Source: Vicinamibacterales bacterium
Lineage (GTDB): Bacteria > Acidobacteriota > Vicinamibacteria > Vicinamibacterales > UBA8438
Length of the DNA: 64,000 nt
NCBI GenBank assembly: GCA_029940535.1
Contig: JAPYUM010000005.1
Coordinates: 1-64,000 of the forward strand
Direction of reading: 5' to 3'
Shown here: one piece after another, positions 30,142-39,400 of the stretch
How the letters are laid out: every line of letters starts with the position of its first letter
Position numbering within the stretch: position 1 is the first letter of the stretch
Position numbers and translations under genes: made by a program
Notes under the pieces: model-generated
What the model was told of the DNA's origin: nothing
The model's database searches: none
What the model saw: the letters and a program-made list of their open reading frames with translations, nothing else

Positions 30142-31696
30142 GCGCCAGTCGCAGCGGTTGCATCCACTCTCCCCGCTGTTCCTCGCGGCCAAAGTCGTTC
30201 AGGCCTTTGTCGTGCCCGCACTCGTGGTGCTGGTGGCGAATCGCGGTGACGGAGGAACCATGTGGGCCGGTGTCGGTCTGCTGTGGGCGATGTTTGCCGT
30301 GTTTCTGGTGCTGGTGCCGCCAACGCTCACGTATCTGATCTTCCGCTACACCCTCACCGACGACGAGATCGTCATCCGCGACGGACTGTTCACACGCACC
30401 GAGCGGCATATTCCATACGCGCGCATCCAGAATGTCGACTTGGTCCAAAACCCGCTGCACCGGGCGTTCGGGGTGGCCCAGGTGCGGGTCGAGACCGCGA
30501 GTGGCGGGAAACCGGAAGCGGTGATCCGTGTCTTGTCGCTCGAGGCGATCGAGCAGATGCGGGCCCAGGTCTTCGCCGGCCGCCCGGCTATTGGGGGCGG
30601 CCCCGTGGCCGAGTCGGCCAGGGCCGCAGAGAACGCGGACGGACGGTCCACCCCACGCCCGTTGCTGCCGCCACTTCCGACGAGGGAACTTGCGAAGCTG
30701 GGGATCATCTCGAACAAGGGGATGATGGTGGTTGGGGCCCTGATGGGCCTGTTCTGGCAGCGACAGTGGGGATTCGACTGGATGGATCCGGCCGAGGAGT
30801 ATATCGGGGCGGCCCAACGCTGGCTGGGCGTCCTGGCCGACCGGCCGACCGTCATCGGGAGCCTGGCGGCAGGGGCGGTCCTGCTCGTGCTCGCGCTGGC
30901 GCTCCTGCGGGTGTTCTCGGTCGGCTGGTTCATCGTCACCCTGCACGGATTCACCCTCACCCGGACCGGACGCGATTTACGGATGGACTACGGTTGGTTC
31001 AACAAGATTTCACGGACGGTGCCGACCACGCGGGTCCAGGCACTGCAGGCATTGGAATCGCCGTTGCACCGTCTCTTCGGGCGCCAGTCCGTCACACTGC
31101 AGACCGTGGGCGGCGGTATGGGCGCCGAGATGAGCTCGCAGAGGCAGTCCGGTCGCAAACGGGAGCGACAGTGGCTGGCGCCGATGATCGCCACCCAACG
31201 CGTGCCCGACTTGCTCAACGAGGTGCATGCCAGCGTTGACCTGGGCGCGGTTGATTGGCAGCCCCTGGCACCTCGCGCCTGGCAACGGCTGTTCAGGGTC
31301 GGGCTGGCCGCGGCACTCGTGATCTGCGTGCCACTGGCCGTCGTCACCGGGGGCTGGGCGCTGTTGTTGGCCGTTCCGTTCACGATCTGGGCCTATGCCA
31401 ATGCCCGGCTCACGGTGAAGCATTCGGCGTATGCGCTAGCGCCGTGGGGCTTGGTGTTTCGGAGCGGATGGTTCATGCGTTCGCTCACGTTGGTCCGGTA
31501 CGACAAGATGCAGACCGTGTCGACGCACGCATCGCCGCTAGACCGTCGCCAGGGCATGGCTCGAGTGCGGATCGACACGGCGGGCGCCGACCCACCGGGG
31601 CACACGATCGATATCCCCTACCTCGACCAGGTAGTCGCCACCGACGTGGCTCGGCGGCTCTACGACGCCTCGAGTCGGCTGGACTTCCGCTTGTAG
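30122..31696 (+). CDS. PH domain-containing protein (YdbT-like)
   Basis: 524 aa; RYTLTDDEIVIRDGLFTRTERHIPYARIQNVDLVQNPLHRAFGVAQVRVETASG and further bPH2 units. Confidence 0.9.
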   Translation: MRAMSAERQSQRLHPLSPLFLAAKVVQAFVVPALVVLVANRGDGGTMWAGVGLLWAMFAVFLVLVPPTLTYLIFRYTLTDDEIVIRDGLFTRTERHIPYARIQNVDLVQNPLHRAFGVAQVRVETASGGKPEAVIRVLSLEAIEQMRAQVFAGRPAIGGGPVAESARAAENADGRSTPRPLLPPLPTRELAKLGIISNKGMMVVGALMGLFWQRQWGFDWMDPAEEYIGAAQRWLGVLADRPTVIGSLAAGAVLLVLALALLRVFSVGWFIVTLHGFTLTRTGRDLRMDYGWFNKISRTVPTTRVQALQALESPLHRLFGRQSVTLQTVGGGMGAEMSSQRQSGRKRERQWLAPMIATQRVPDLLNEVHASVDLGAVDWQPLAPRAWQRLFRVGLAAALVICVPLAVVTGGWALLLAVPFTIWAYANARLTVKHSAYALAPWGLVFRSGWFMRSLTLVRYDKMQTVSTHASPLDRRQGMARVRIDTAGADPPGHTIDIPYLDQVVATDVARRLYDASSRLDFRL

Positions 31697-31711
31697 CGCG
31701 TCAAAGCTAGA

Positions 31712-31790
31712 TGTGGCGCAGGGCTTTAGCCCTGCGATCGCATGCGATTTGGGTCCAACCTGGATCGCAGCCCTGAAAGGCTGCGCCACA
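31712..31790. repeat. REPIN-like double-hairpin repeat, copy 1
   Basis: TGTGGCGCAG..CTGCGCCACA outer inverted repeat; inner hairpins CGCAGGGCT-tt-AGCCCTGCG and CGCAGCC-ctgaaa-GGCTGCG. Confidence 0.8.
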
Positions 31791-31794
31791 AGAG

Positions 31795-31857
31795 CACCTG
31801 GAAGTCTCCGCCAAGGTCGACGAAAGGGGCATGGGCGAGGTGTACTCGCAGGTTGCG
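31795..31857 (+). pseudogene. S/T kinase Gly-rich-loop remnant
   Basis: Translates HLEVSAKVDERGMGEVYSQVA; 31804-31839 matches 32535-32570 at 31/36 nt. Confidence 0.6.
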
Positions 31858-31861
31858 CAGT

Positions 31862-31890
31862 ATGCATTAAATATGCATACTGGTGCATAT
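31862..31890 (+). promoter_or_regulatory. VapBC-2 operator: phased (A/G)TGCAT half-sites
   Basis: ATGCAT at 31862 and 31873, GTGCAT at 31883; TATGCA-tactgg-TGCATA dyad abutting the start codon. Confidence 0.6.
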
Positions 31891-32086
31891 GAGAACCACG
31901 CTCAATATCGACGACGCACTGCTGGACCGAGCCGCCAAGCTGACCGGCACCAGCGAGAAGACGGCGCTCGTGCGCCAAGGATTGGAAGCGCTGATCGCGC
32001 GGGAGAGCGCTCGCCGCCTTGCGGCCCTCGGTAGTTCAGAACCGCAGCTCAAGCCCGTTCCACGACGCCGTTCTCCGGCCGCCTGA
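31889..32086 (+). CDS. vapB: Type II antitoxin, VapB family
   Basis: MRTTLNIDDALLDRAAKLTGTSEKTALVRQGLEALIARESARRLAALG. Confidence 0.92.
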   Translation: MRTTLNIDDALLDRAAKLTGTSEKTALVRQGLEALIARESARRLAALGSSEPQLKPVPRRRSPAA

Positions 32087-32106
32087 ACCCTGTACCCTAA
32101 ACTCAG

Positions 32107-32472
32107 ATGACTTTGGTGGACACGTCGGTCTGGGTCGACCATCTGCGACGCGGCAACGATCGCCTTGCCAGTCTGCTGAGCGACGCACGCGTACTCTGTC
32201 ATCCGTTCATCATCGGAGAACTCGCGTGCGGCAACCTGGCCGAACGCGACCGGATTCTCCGCCTGCTCGGTGCTCTCCCAGGGGTGCCCCTCGCCGAGCA
32301 TGAGGAAGTCCTCGAACTCGCAGGAGCACACAAGCTCCATGGCCGCGGCCTCGGCTGGATCGACATGCACCTGTTGGCGTCGGCGCTACTGGCAGGGTGC
32401 CCCCTGTGGACTCTGGACCGGAGACTCGAAGCCACCGCCTTGCGAATGAGTGCATCTATAGCAACGGAATGA
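32107..32472 (+). CDS. vapC: Type II toxin VapC, PIN domain
   Basis: MTLVDTSVWVDHLRRGNDRLASLL.., FIIGELACGNL, LGWIDMHLLASALLAGCPLWTLDRRLEATA. Confidence 0.94.
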   Translation: MTLVDTSVWVDHLRRGNDRLASLLSDARVLCHPFIIGELACGNLAERDRILRLLGALPGVPLAEHEEVLELAGAHKLHGRGLGWIDMHLLASALLAGCPLWTLDRRLEATALRMSASIATE

Positions 32473-32495
32473 CAGTGCCCAGCACTCCACGGAAC

Positions 32496-33268
32496 ATGGC
32501 CCTCACTCCCGGCACCCGGCTCGGCGTCTACGAGGTCACCGCCAAGATCGGCGAAGGCGGCATGGGCGAGCGACGCCGGCTCAAGGCTGACGGTCGAACT
32601 CATGACGGGACAGCCCAAGCTGTCTGACGATCTTGAAGAAGAGCGGCGGGCCGATTTGCGGGCGGTCGCGCTAGGCATGAACGATTGCGGCCTCCCGCGT
32701 ATCCATTAGGGCATAGCAGCCGCGTGGATCGGCTGGAGGTCACGGGCGGTCCTGTGCCGGCCGTCGAGGGCGTCAGACAGGGACGAGGGATGGCCCAGTT
32801 CGACATCTCCGCGGCCGGACACCTGGTGTTTCTTCCCGGGTCGGACCAAGGGCTCGGCTTCGCACCCGTCGCGCTGGCGCTGGCCGATCGAGCCGGATCC
32901 ATGACCAGGGTCGACGTGCCACCCGGACCGTTCGTCCACGTCCGGGCGTCGCCGGAAGGCACCCACCTGGCTCTCGACAGCGATGACGGGGACGAGGCGG
33001 TGGTCTGGATCTACGCACTGGGCGGGGCGAATGCCCTGCGGCGGCTCACCTTTGGCGGTCGAAACCAGTTTCCGGTGTGGTCTCCAGACGGCCAGCACGT
33101 CGTGTTCCAATCGGATCGCGAAGGTGACCAGGCGATCTTCGTGCAACGCGCCGACGGCGTGGGAGGCACCGAGCGTCTCACCACACCGGACGACGGCGAG
33201 GAGCATGTCCCAGAGTCCTGGTCGCCGGACGGGCCTGGAGGTGGCGGCCGGATGGTGCACAAGGCCAT
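32496..33268 (+). pseudogene. S/T protein kinase pseudogene: N-terminal 25 codons plus out-of-frame C-terminal TolB/WD40-like propeller
   Basis: [25 protein letters not shown] then stop; downstream frame RLEVTGGPVPAVEGVRQGRGMAQFDISAAGHLVFLPG..FPVWSPDGQHVVFQSDREGDQAIFVQRADG. Confidence 0.8.
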
Positions 33269-33478
33269 TCCGCCGACAGCCGAGCGACCAGACGAAGTAC
33301 GCCAGAAACACGAGACCCTCGCGGCTGGCCCCGTTCGTCACCACGTCGAACCCGGCGTAGAGCTGCGGTTCTTCCGTCAGGGCGCCGACGGTGCACGCAA
33401 TCGACGCGACCACGATGGCGAGCAAGCCCAAGCGTCGAAGGCCGCTATGGAAGCCATCGGTCTCAATAAAACATATTG

Positions 33479-33496
33479 GGCTCTAACCATAGAGCC
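33479..33496. repeat. Small hairpin in AT-rich island
   Basis: GGCTCTA-acca-TAGAGCC. Confidence 0.5.
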
Positions 33497-33611
33497 TAGT
33501 GTCTAATATTGAAATAATTTATCTTATTCAAACAATTACGTAGGTGCTCCATCTGGGTACTAACCGCCAGTTTCAACACGACTGGCATGTTGCGCCCAAC
33601 TCGTCCCACCC

Positions 33612-35645
33612 TTACCGCCCTTCTGGCACGGCCAGGGCGATGAGTTCGGGCGTCTCGCCGCCGATGGTCAGGCCGACGAACTGCCGTCCATCGTGCAGGT
33701 AGGTCATCGGGGTGCCGAGCGCGCCCGCCGGGAGGTCGACCGACCCGACCACCTCGCCGGTCGCCTTGTCACGCGCGATCAGGCGAGGCCCGCCGTCGCT
33801 GCCACCGGCCGTCAAGGCGCTGATCAACAGCGTTTTCGTGATCACCGGACCGCCGCGCCCGTCACCACCGAGGGGCGGCAGGTTGAGGTCGCGGAGCTGT
33901 GGATGATTGCGATAGCGGTCGCCATTGCCGTTGGGCTGCATCCACGCTGTGTCGCCGGCGTTCAGATCAATGGCCGTCATGCGTGAGTAGGGCGGCTTGA
34001 ACAGCGGCAGCCCCTGGGGCAGCCTGGGCTGTCGGCCGCTGCCGAACGCGCTCTGCGAGTACCGAAGATTGCCTCCGGCGTCTGGGTCCGGGGTGTAGTA
34101 CTTCAGAACCGAGAACGAGTTATTGGATGGCACGTAGAGCAGGCCGGTCTCGGGGTCGACGCCTGACCCTTGCAGGTTGGCGCCGCCGTCGATCGCCGGA
34201 CGCTGAATGGTGCCCTGAATGCCGCCCTCGATCGTGTTCATCGGCGGCGTGAACAGCGGCCCGAGTCGGAAGTCCTTGACCGCCTCGACCGCCATGGCCC
34301 GGATCTCGGGGGTGAAATCGACCAGGTCGTCGATCGAGATGCCCTGATATTCGAAGGGCGGCGGCTTGGTGGGAAACGGCTGGGTCGCCGACAGCACCTC
34401 CCCCTCCAGGTTGGTGTCGGTCTCCACCGGGCGCTCTTCGATCGGCCAGACCGGCTCGCCGGTCTCGCGATCGAAGACGTAGGTGAATCCTTGCTTGCTC
34501 ACCTGCGCAAGCGCCTTGACCACGCGGCCGTCGACGGTGACGTCGACCAGGTTGGAGTGGGTCGGAAAGTCATAGTCCCACACGCCGTGGTGCACGGCCT
34601 GGAAGTGCCACTTGCGCTCACCGGTCCGGATATCGACCGCGACGATACTCTCGGCGAACAGATTGTCCCCAGGCCGGTGCCCGCCGTAGTAATCGCTGGT
34701 TGGCGTGCTGGTCGGCAGGTATACGTACCCCAGCTCGTCGTCGGCGCTCATCGCGGCCCACACGTTGGTGTTGCCGGTGTAGCGCCACGACTCGTTGCCC
34801 CAGGTCTCGGCCCCGAAGTCGTCGCCCCGCGGCACGGTGCGAAAGACCCATCTCAGCTCACCGGTGATGGCATCGATGCCTTTCACCCACCCCGGCGGCG
34901 CCTCTTTCGCAATTGAATAGTCGGAAATGGTGACGGGGGTCACCACCACGCCGTTGGAGACGATCGGTGGTGAGGTGACCGAGATCCAGTGGCGGCCGCG
35001 GTGGTCATAGGTGCCCCGTTCGGCCCGCGGCACGCCGGTGAACAGGTCGACGCGTCCGTTCTCACCGAACTCGGCCGCCGGTTCGCCCGTGCGCGCGTCG
35101 ACGCTCACCAGATAGCCGTCGGTGGTGCCCCAGTAGACGCGCTCGACATTCCCGTCGGTCCAGTAGGCCGCTCCGCGCATGTTGGCCCGCGCGGCCGGCG
35201 GACCGTCGAGATAGCTCTCCGGGTCGTGCACCCACCGCTCCTCGCCGGTCCCCGCGTCATACGCGGCGCCCAGGCTGAGTGGGGTCGGCACGAACACCAG
35301 CCCGCCGACCATGAGCGGCGTCGCCTTGAAGAGCCGGAGTGAGACGCCATAGTCGGGATTGCCGCCGGCGGGCACCTCACCCAATCGTCCGCGACGCGCC
35401 AGCTCCTCGGTGATGGCCTCCAGGTCGAGTCGCGCGTCCGGGGTCGGAACGCGCCAGGCGATCTCGAGGCGCGAGAAGTTGTCGGCATCGATCTGGTCCA
35501 ACGGCGAGTACTTGGTGCTGCCGTTGTCGCCGGCATAGCTGCGCCACTCGCCATCGGTGGCGCCATACTGGGCCCCGGCCGGGGCGGCAATTGTCAGGAG
35601 CGCCGCCACAGTCATGACAGGGGCTGTACGTCCGAAAAGCGTCAC
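33612..35645 (-). CDS. Pyrroloquinoline quinone-dependent dehydrogenase
   Basis: 677 aa; EWRSYAGDNGSTKYSPLDQIDADNFSRLEIAWR, RPGDNLFAESIVAVDIRTGERKWHFQ, DRETGEPVWPIEERP. Confidence 0.93.
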   Translation of the reverse strand: MTLFGRTAPVMTVAALLTIAAPAGAQYGATDGEWRSYAGDNGSTKYSPLDQIDADNFSRLEIAWRVPTPDARLDLEAITEELARRGRLGEVPAGGNPDYGVSLRLFKATPLMVGGLVFVPTPLSLGAAYDAGTGEERWVHDPESYLDGPPAARANMRGAAYWTDGNVERVYWGTTDGYLVSVDARTGEPAAEFGENGRVDLFTGVPRAERGTYDHRGRHWISVTSPPIVSNGVVVTPVTISDYSIAKEAPPGWVKGIDAITGELRWVFRTVPRGDDFGAETWGNESWRYTGNTNVWAAMSADDELGYVYLPTSTPTSDYYGGHRPGDNLFAESIVAVDIRTGERKWHFQAVHHGVWDYDFPTHSNLVDVTVDGRVVKALAQVSKQGFTYVFDRETGEPVWPIEERPVETDTNLEGEVLSATQPFPTKPPPFEYQGISIDDLVDFTPEIRAMAVEAVKDFRLGPLFTPPMNTIEGGIQGTIQRPAIDGGANLQGSGVDPETGLLYVPSNNSFSVLKYYTPDPDAGGNLRYSQSAFGSGRQPRLPQGLPLFKPPYSRMTAIDLNAGDTAWMQPNGNGDRYRNHPQLRDLNLPPLGGDGRGGPVITKTLLISALTAGGSDGGPRLIARDKATGEVVGSVDLPAGALGTPMTYLHDGRQFVGLTIGGETPELIALAVPEGR

Positions 35646-35803
35646 GAGTCCCTCCAGGTTGTTGTGTTACACGATGAGCAAGCCCGCATCTTACAATGTG
35701 CGGGCATCGACGTCCCGACAAGGCGGCGTCAGTCTCGACGTCCATGCACCGGCGTTCGGCCCTAGCGCTGTTCACGGCGTTGTCACTACACTGCAAGGCT
35801 CGA

Positions 35804-36817
35804 ATGCGGATACGGATCAGAGCTCCCTACCTTATTTTTCTTGGCGATGAGCCGGACAGGCTGCACGCCAAGACTGGCGTTGGGATAGCCCACTGGCGCC
35901 CGGAGCTGTGCGCCGGCCAGTATCGGTTGCCCGGGTCGGGTGTCGACCTGGGTCTTCCAGACATGACCCCCGCCGAGGCCAAGGTGGCTGGCGCGGCGAC
36001 GATGATCTGGGGCGTGGCCGGCGTGGGCGGAACCATCCCAGTGCACTGGATTGCGACGTTGTTCGAGGCCGCGGCCGCAGGGCTCGACATTTGTGCGGGC
36101 ACCCACGCGTCGCTGGCCGACGTGCCGGGGCTCGCGGCAGCCGCAAGAGACGGCGGCGTCAGCCTGATCGATGTGCGGTCGCCGCCGGCCGACCTACCGG
36201 TTGGCACGGGCGCAAAGCGGACCGGCAAACGCCTACTGACCGTGGGCACCGACTGTGTGGTCGGGAAGAAATTTACCGCGCTCTCGATCGCCCAGGAGAT
36301 GACCGACCGCGGCTGGAAGGCGGATTTCAGGGCCACCGGTCAGACCGGCATCATGATCGCGGGCGGCGGTATTCCGATCGACGCCGTCGTGTCCGATTTC
36401 GTATCCGGTGCGGCCGAAGTGCTGTCGCCCGATAACGCGGCCGACCACTGGGACGTGATCGAAGGCCAGGGCGGACTATTCCACCCTGGCTACGCCGCGG
36501 TCACGCTCGGGCTGCTGCACGGATCGCAGCCGGATGCGTTTGTCGTGTGCCACGAAGCGGGGCGGGAATACGTCGCTGCGTTTCCGGCATGCCGATTGCC
36601 GAGCATTCCAGATCTGATCGAACACACGATCGTGTGCGGTCGCGTCACCAACGCCGGCATCCGCTGCGCCGGTGTCTGTATCAATGCCTCAGCACTGCAG
36701 GCGAAGGAACGGGACACCTGCCTGCGCGACCTCTCCAGAGTGACGGGATTGCCATGTGTCGACCCAGTCGCGACCGGCGTTGCACCGATCGTTGACTATC
36801 TGGACGAACACTTCTAA
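35804..36817 (+). CDS. dgcN: DUF1611 family protein, DgcN-like (D-glutamate N-acetyltransferase family)
   Basis: RLLTVGTDCVVGKKFTALSIAQEMTDRGWKADFRATGQTGIMIAGGGIPIDAVVSDFVSGAAE; directly upstream of an enolase-superfamily epimerase. Confidence 0.82.
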   Translation: MRIRIRAPYLIFLGDEPDRLHAKTGVGIAHWRPELCAGQYRLPGSGVDLGLPDMTPAEAKVAGAATMIWGVAGVGGTIPVHWIATLFEAAAAGLDICAGTHASLADVPGLAAAARDGGVSLIDVRSPPADLPVGTGAKRTGKRLLTVGTDCVVGKKFTALSIAQEMTDRGWKADFRATGQTGIMIAGGGIPIDAVVSDFVSGAAEVLSPDNAADHWDVIEGQGGLFHPGYAAVTLGLLHGSQPDAFVVCHEAGREYVAAFPACRLPSIPDLIEHTIVCGRVTNAGIRCAGVCINASALQAKERDTCLRDLSRVTGLPCVDPVATGVAPIVDYLDEHF

Positions 36818-36828
36818 TCGAGGAGACC

Positions 36829-37809
36829 GTGCGATACGACACCGCGCTCGACGTGAAGAGCTGGCCCTTGCGAAAGCCGTTCAAGATTTCGCGGGAGGAA
36901 CATACGCATGCCGACACCCTGATCTGCCGCATCGGCGATGGCACGCACACAGGGATGGGCGAGGCGGCCGGGGTGAGCTACAGAGGCGAAAGCGTGGCGT
37001 CGATCGCGGCGCAAATCGAGGCGGTCGTCCCGCAAATGGTCTCAGGCATCGGCCGCGACGAGTTGCAGCAGATCATGCCGCCCGGTGGCGCACGTAATGC
37101 CGTGGACTGCGCACTCTGGGACCTCGAAGCGAAGCAGACCGGGCACACGGTGTGGCACATGCTCGACTGGCAACCGCACCCGGTGACGACCGTCTACACG
37201 GTGGGCATGGCATCGCCGGCGAACATGGAGAAAGACGCGGCCGAGCACCGTGATTTTCCGATTCTCAAGGTGAAAGTGGGTATCGGCGACCCGATCGAGC
37301 AGATTACCGCCATCCGACGAGGTGCACCCGACGCCGCCATCGTGATCGACGCCAACCAGGCGTGGACGGTCGACGACCTCGACACATATTCGGCCAGCCT
37401 CAAAGCCCTGGGGGTCGAGATGATCGAGCAGCCTCTGGCCACCGACAACGACGAGGCGCTTCGCGGCTACGAGTCACTGCTTCCACTATGTGCCGACGAA
37501 TCCTGCGATTCGCGGGCAGATCTCGACCGGCTTGACGGCCTGTACCAGCTCATCAATATCAAGCTGGACAAGACTGGCGGACTCACGGAGGCCGTCGCAC
37601 TTGCCGAGCAGGCACTGGCCATGGATTTCGACCTGATGGTCGGAAACATGCTCGGATCGTCGCTCGCCATGGCGCCGGCCTTTGTGATCGCGCAGCGTTG
37701 CACGTATGTCGACATCGACGGGCCGCTCTTGCAGGCAGAAGATTGCGACCATCCACTGCTGTACGACCATGGTCGCGTCGAACCATTCAGCCGCAAGTTG
37801 TGGGGATAG
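36829..37809 (+). CDS. dgcA: Enolase-superfamily dipeptide epimerase/racemase, DgcA-like
   Basis: ILKVKVG, AIVIDANQAWTVDD, EMIEQPL, CADESCDS, NIKLDKTGGL; GTG start. Confidence 0.85.
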   Translation: MRYDTALDVKSWPLRKPFKISREEHTHADTLICRIGDGTHTGMGEAAGVSYRGESVASIAAQIEAVVPQMVSGIGRDELQQIMPPGGARNAVDCALWDLEAKQTGHTVWHMLDWQPHPVTTVYTVGMASPANMEKDAAEHRDFPILKVKVGIGDPIEQITAIRRGAPDAAIVIDANQAWTVDDLDTYSASLKALGVEMIEQPLATDNDEALRGYESLLPLCADESCDSRADLDRLDGLYQLINIKLDKTGGLTEAVALAEQALAMDFDLMVGNMLGSSLAMAPAFVIAQRCTYVDIDGPLLQAEDCDHPLLYDHGRVEPFSRKLWG

Positions 37810-37885
37810 TTCGGGGTGCTATTCTGTGGGTCACCCTTCCGAAGCGCGTCCGCGCGCAGGTTTCGCGCGCACCTTGGAGTAGCCG

Positions 37886-39253
37886 ATGTCTGACCGCCAC
37901 CTCCCGGGCCGGATGGCCGCCGCCATCACGTGCGCCGTCGTCGCGCTGGCCACGCTCGCGCTCGACGCCGAAGACTGGCCGCAGTGGCGCGGCATGGACC
38001 GGGACGCGGTCTGGCGGGACACCGGCCTCGTCGAGCGCTTCGCCGACGACGGCCTGATCGTGAAGTGGCGGGCGCCAGTGCGCGGCGGCTTCGCCGGGCC
38101 GGCCGTGGCGGACGGTCGCGTCTTCGTCCTCGACTATCAGGAAACACCTGGAAGCCGCACGCTGGACGGCCACGAGCGGCTCGTCGTGCTCGATGAGGCA
38201 ACCGGCGCGCAGCTGTGGACGCGGGAATGGCCGGCGACCTATCGCAACATCAATGTCAAGTTTGCGACCGGTCCCCGGGCCACGCCGACGGTGCACGGCG
38301 ACCAGGTCTACATTCTGGGCGCCGCCGGCATGCTGTCGTGCTTCGAGACCGCGACGGGGGACCTGATCTGGCGAGTGGACACCGTCGCCGAGTACGGGGT
38401 GACGGTGCCGGTCTTCGGCGTGTCCCAGTCGCCGCTGGTCGAGGGCGACCACCTGATCGTCGTGCTCGGCGGTGAGCCAGACGCGATGGTGGTAGCGTTC
38501 GACACGGCGACCGGCACCGAGGCGTGGCGCGCGATCGAGACGACGTCGGAGCCGGGCTATTCCTCCCCGATCGTGATTACCGCCGGCGGCGAGCGGCAGG
38601 TGATTGTCTGGCACGCGGCGGCGGTGACGTCGCTCGATCCGGCCACCGGGGCCATCTGGTGGCAGCACGACTTCTCCGTCCCCAGCGGATTGACGATCGG
38701 GTCACCCGTGAGAAGCGGGCGGTATCTGCTCGTCACGCAGGTGGAGAACGGTGGTCTGATGCTGGCGCTCAATCCCGACCGGCCGGCGGCGCGCCTGCTC
38801 TGGGACGGCGCCAACCCCAACCGGACCGACCGTCCGCCGCAGGGAGCGACGCTGTCGACGCCCGTGGTCTCGGGCGACACCATCTATGGTCTCAGCAGCT
38901 ACGGTGAGTTCCGCGGCGTCGACGCGGCGACCGGCACGCGACTCTGGTCGACCGACCGGCTGACGCCGAACGAGCGCTGGGCGAATTCGTACCTCGTGCA
39001 GAACGGCGACCGCTGGTTCGTCACCAACGAGACGGGTGAACTGATCATCGCCCGCTTCACGCCGGCCGGATACGAAGAGGTCGACCGCACACTGTTGCTG
39101 GAGCCGACCACGCGCACCCGCGGTGGCGCCTCTGGCCGCTGGGACGACCGCACGGTGCTGTGGGCACACCCGGCGTTCGCGAACCAACACGTCGTCGTGC
39201 GAAACGACGCGGAGGTCGTGCGGCTGTCGCTCGCGGCCGAGGACTACGAGTAG
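37886..39253 (+). CDS. PQQ-binding-like beta-propeller repeat protein (paralogue of 739..2133)
   Basis: 455 aa; DWPQWRGMDRDAVW, GRVFVLDYQETPGSRTLDGHERLVVLDEATGAQLWTREW. Confidence 0.9.
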   Translation: MSDRHLPGRMAAAITCAVVALATLALDAEDWPQWRGMDRDAVWRDTGLVERFADDGLIVKWRAPVRGGFAGPAVADGRVFVLDYQETPGSRTLDGHERLVVLDEATGAQLWTREWPATYRNINVKFATGPRATPTVHGDQVYILGAAGMLSCFETATGDLIWRVDTVAEYGVTVPVFGVSQSPLVEGDHLIVVLGGEPDAMVVAFDTATGTEAWRAIETTSEPGYSSPIVITAGGERQVIVWHAAAVTSLDPATGAIWWQHDFSVPSGLTIGSPVRSGRYLLVTQVENGGLMLALNPDRPAARLLWDGANPNRTDRPPQGATLSTPVVSGDTIYGLSSYGEFRGVDAATGTRLWSTDRLTPNERWANSYLVQNGDRWFVTNETGELIIARFTPAGYEEVDRTLLLEPTTRTRGGASGRWDDRTVLWAHPAFANQHVVVRNDAEVVRLSLAAEDYE

Positions 39254-39354
39254 CTGACGCCTCCGCCTGACATCATCGTCGTTTGTCCTGCAACCGCTAT
39301 CCAGGCGGCTCCGTGCGCCACCTCCTATGCCTCAGCGATCTGTTTGGGACATCG

Positions 39355-39400
39355 ATACCATACTCATGACTGGTATTCACACTGGTATAATTCAGTCATG
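39355..39400 (+). promoter_or_regulatory. VapBC-3 operator/promoter
   Basis: ATACCA (39355) then ACTGGTAT direct repeats (39369, 39381), TATAAT at the second repeat, enclosed by ATGACTG/CAGTCAT inverted repeat (39366-39372/39393-39399). Confidence 0.65.

Noticed and set aside
31538-31978. 146-aa minus-strand ORF containing ..VAQPFRAAIQVGPKSHAIAGLKPCATSS..
   Set aside because: This is the translation of the REPIN-like repeat, a known source of spurious peptides, not a protein.
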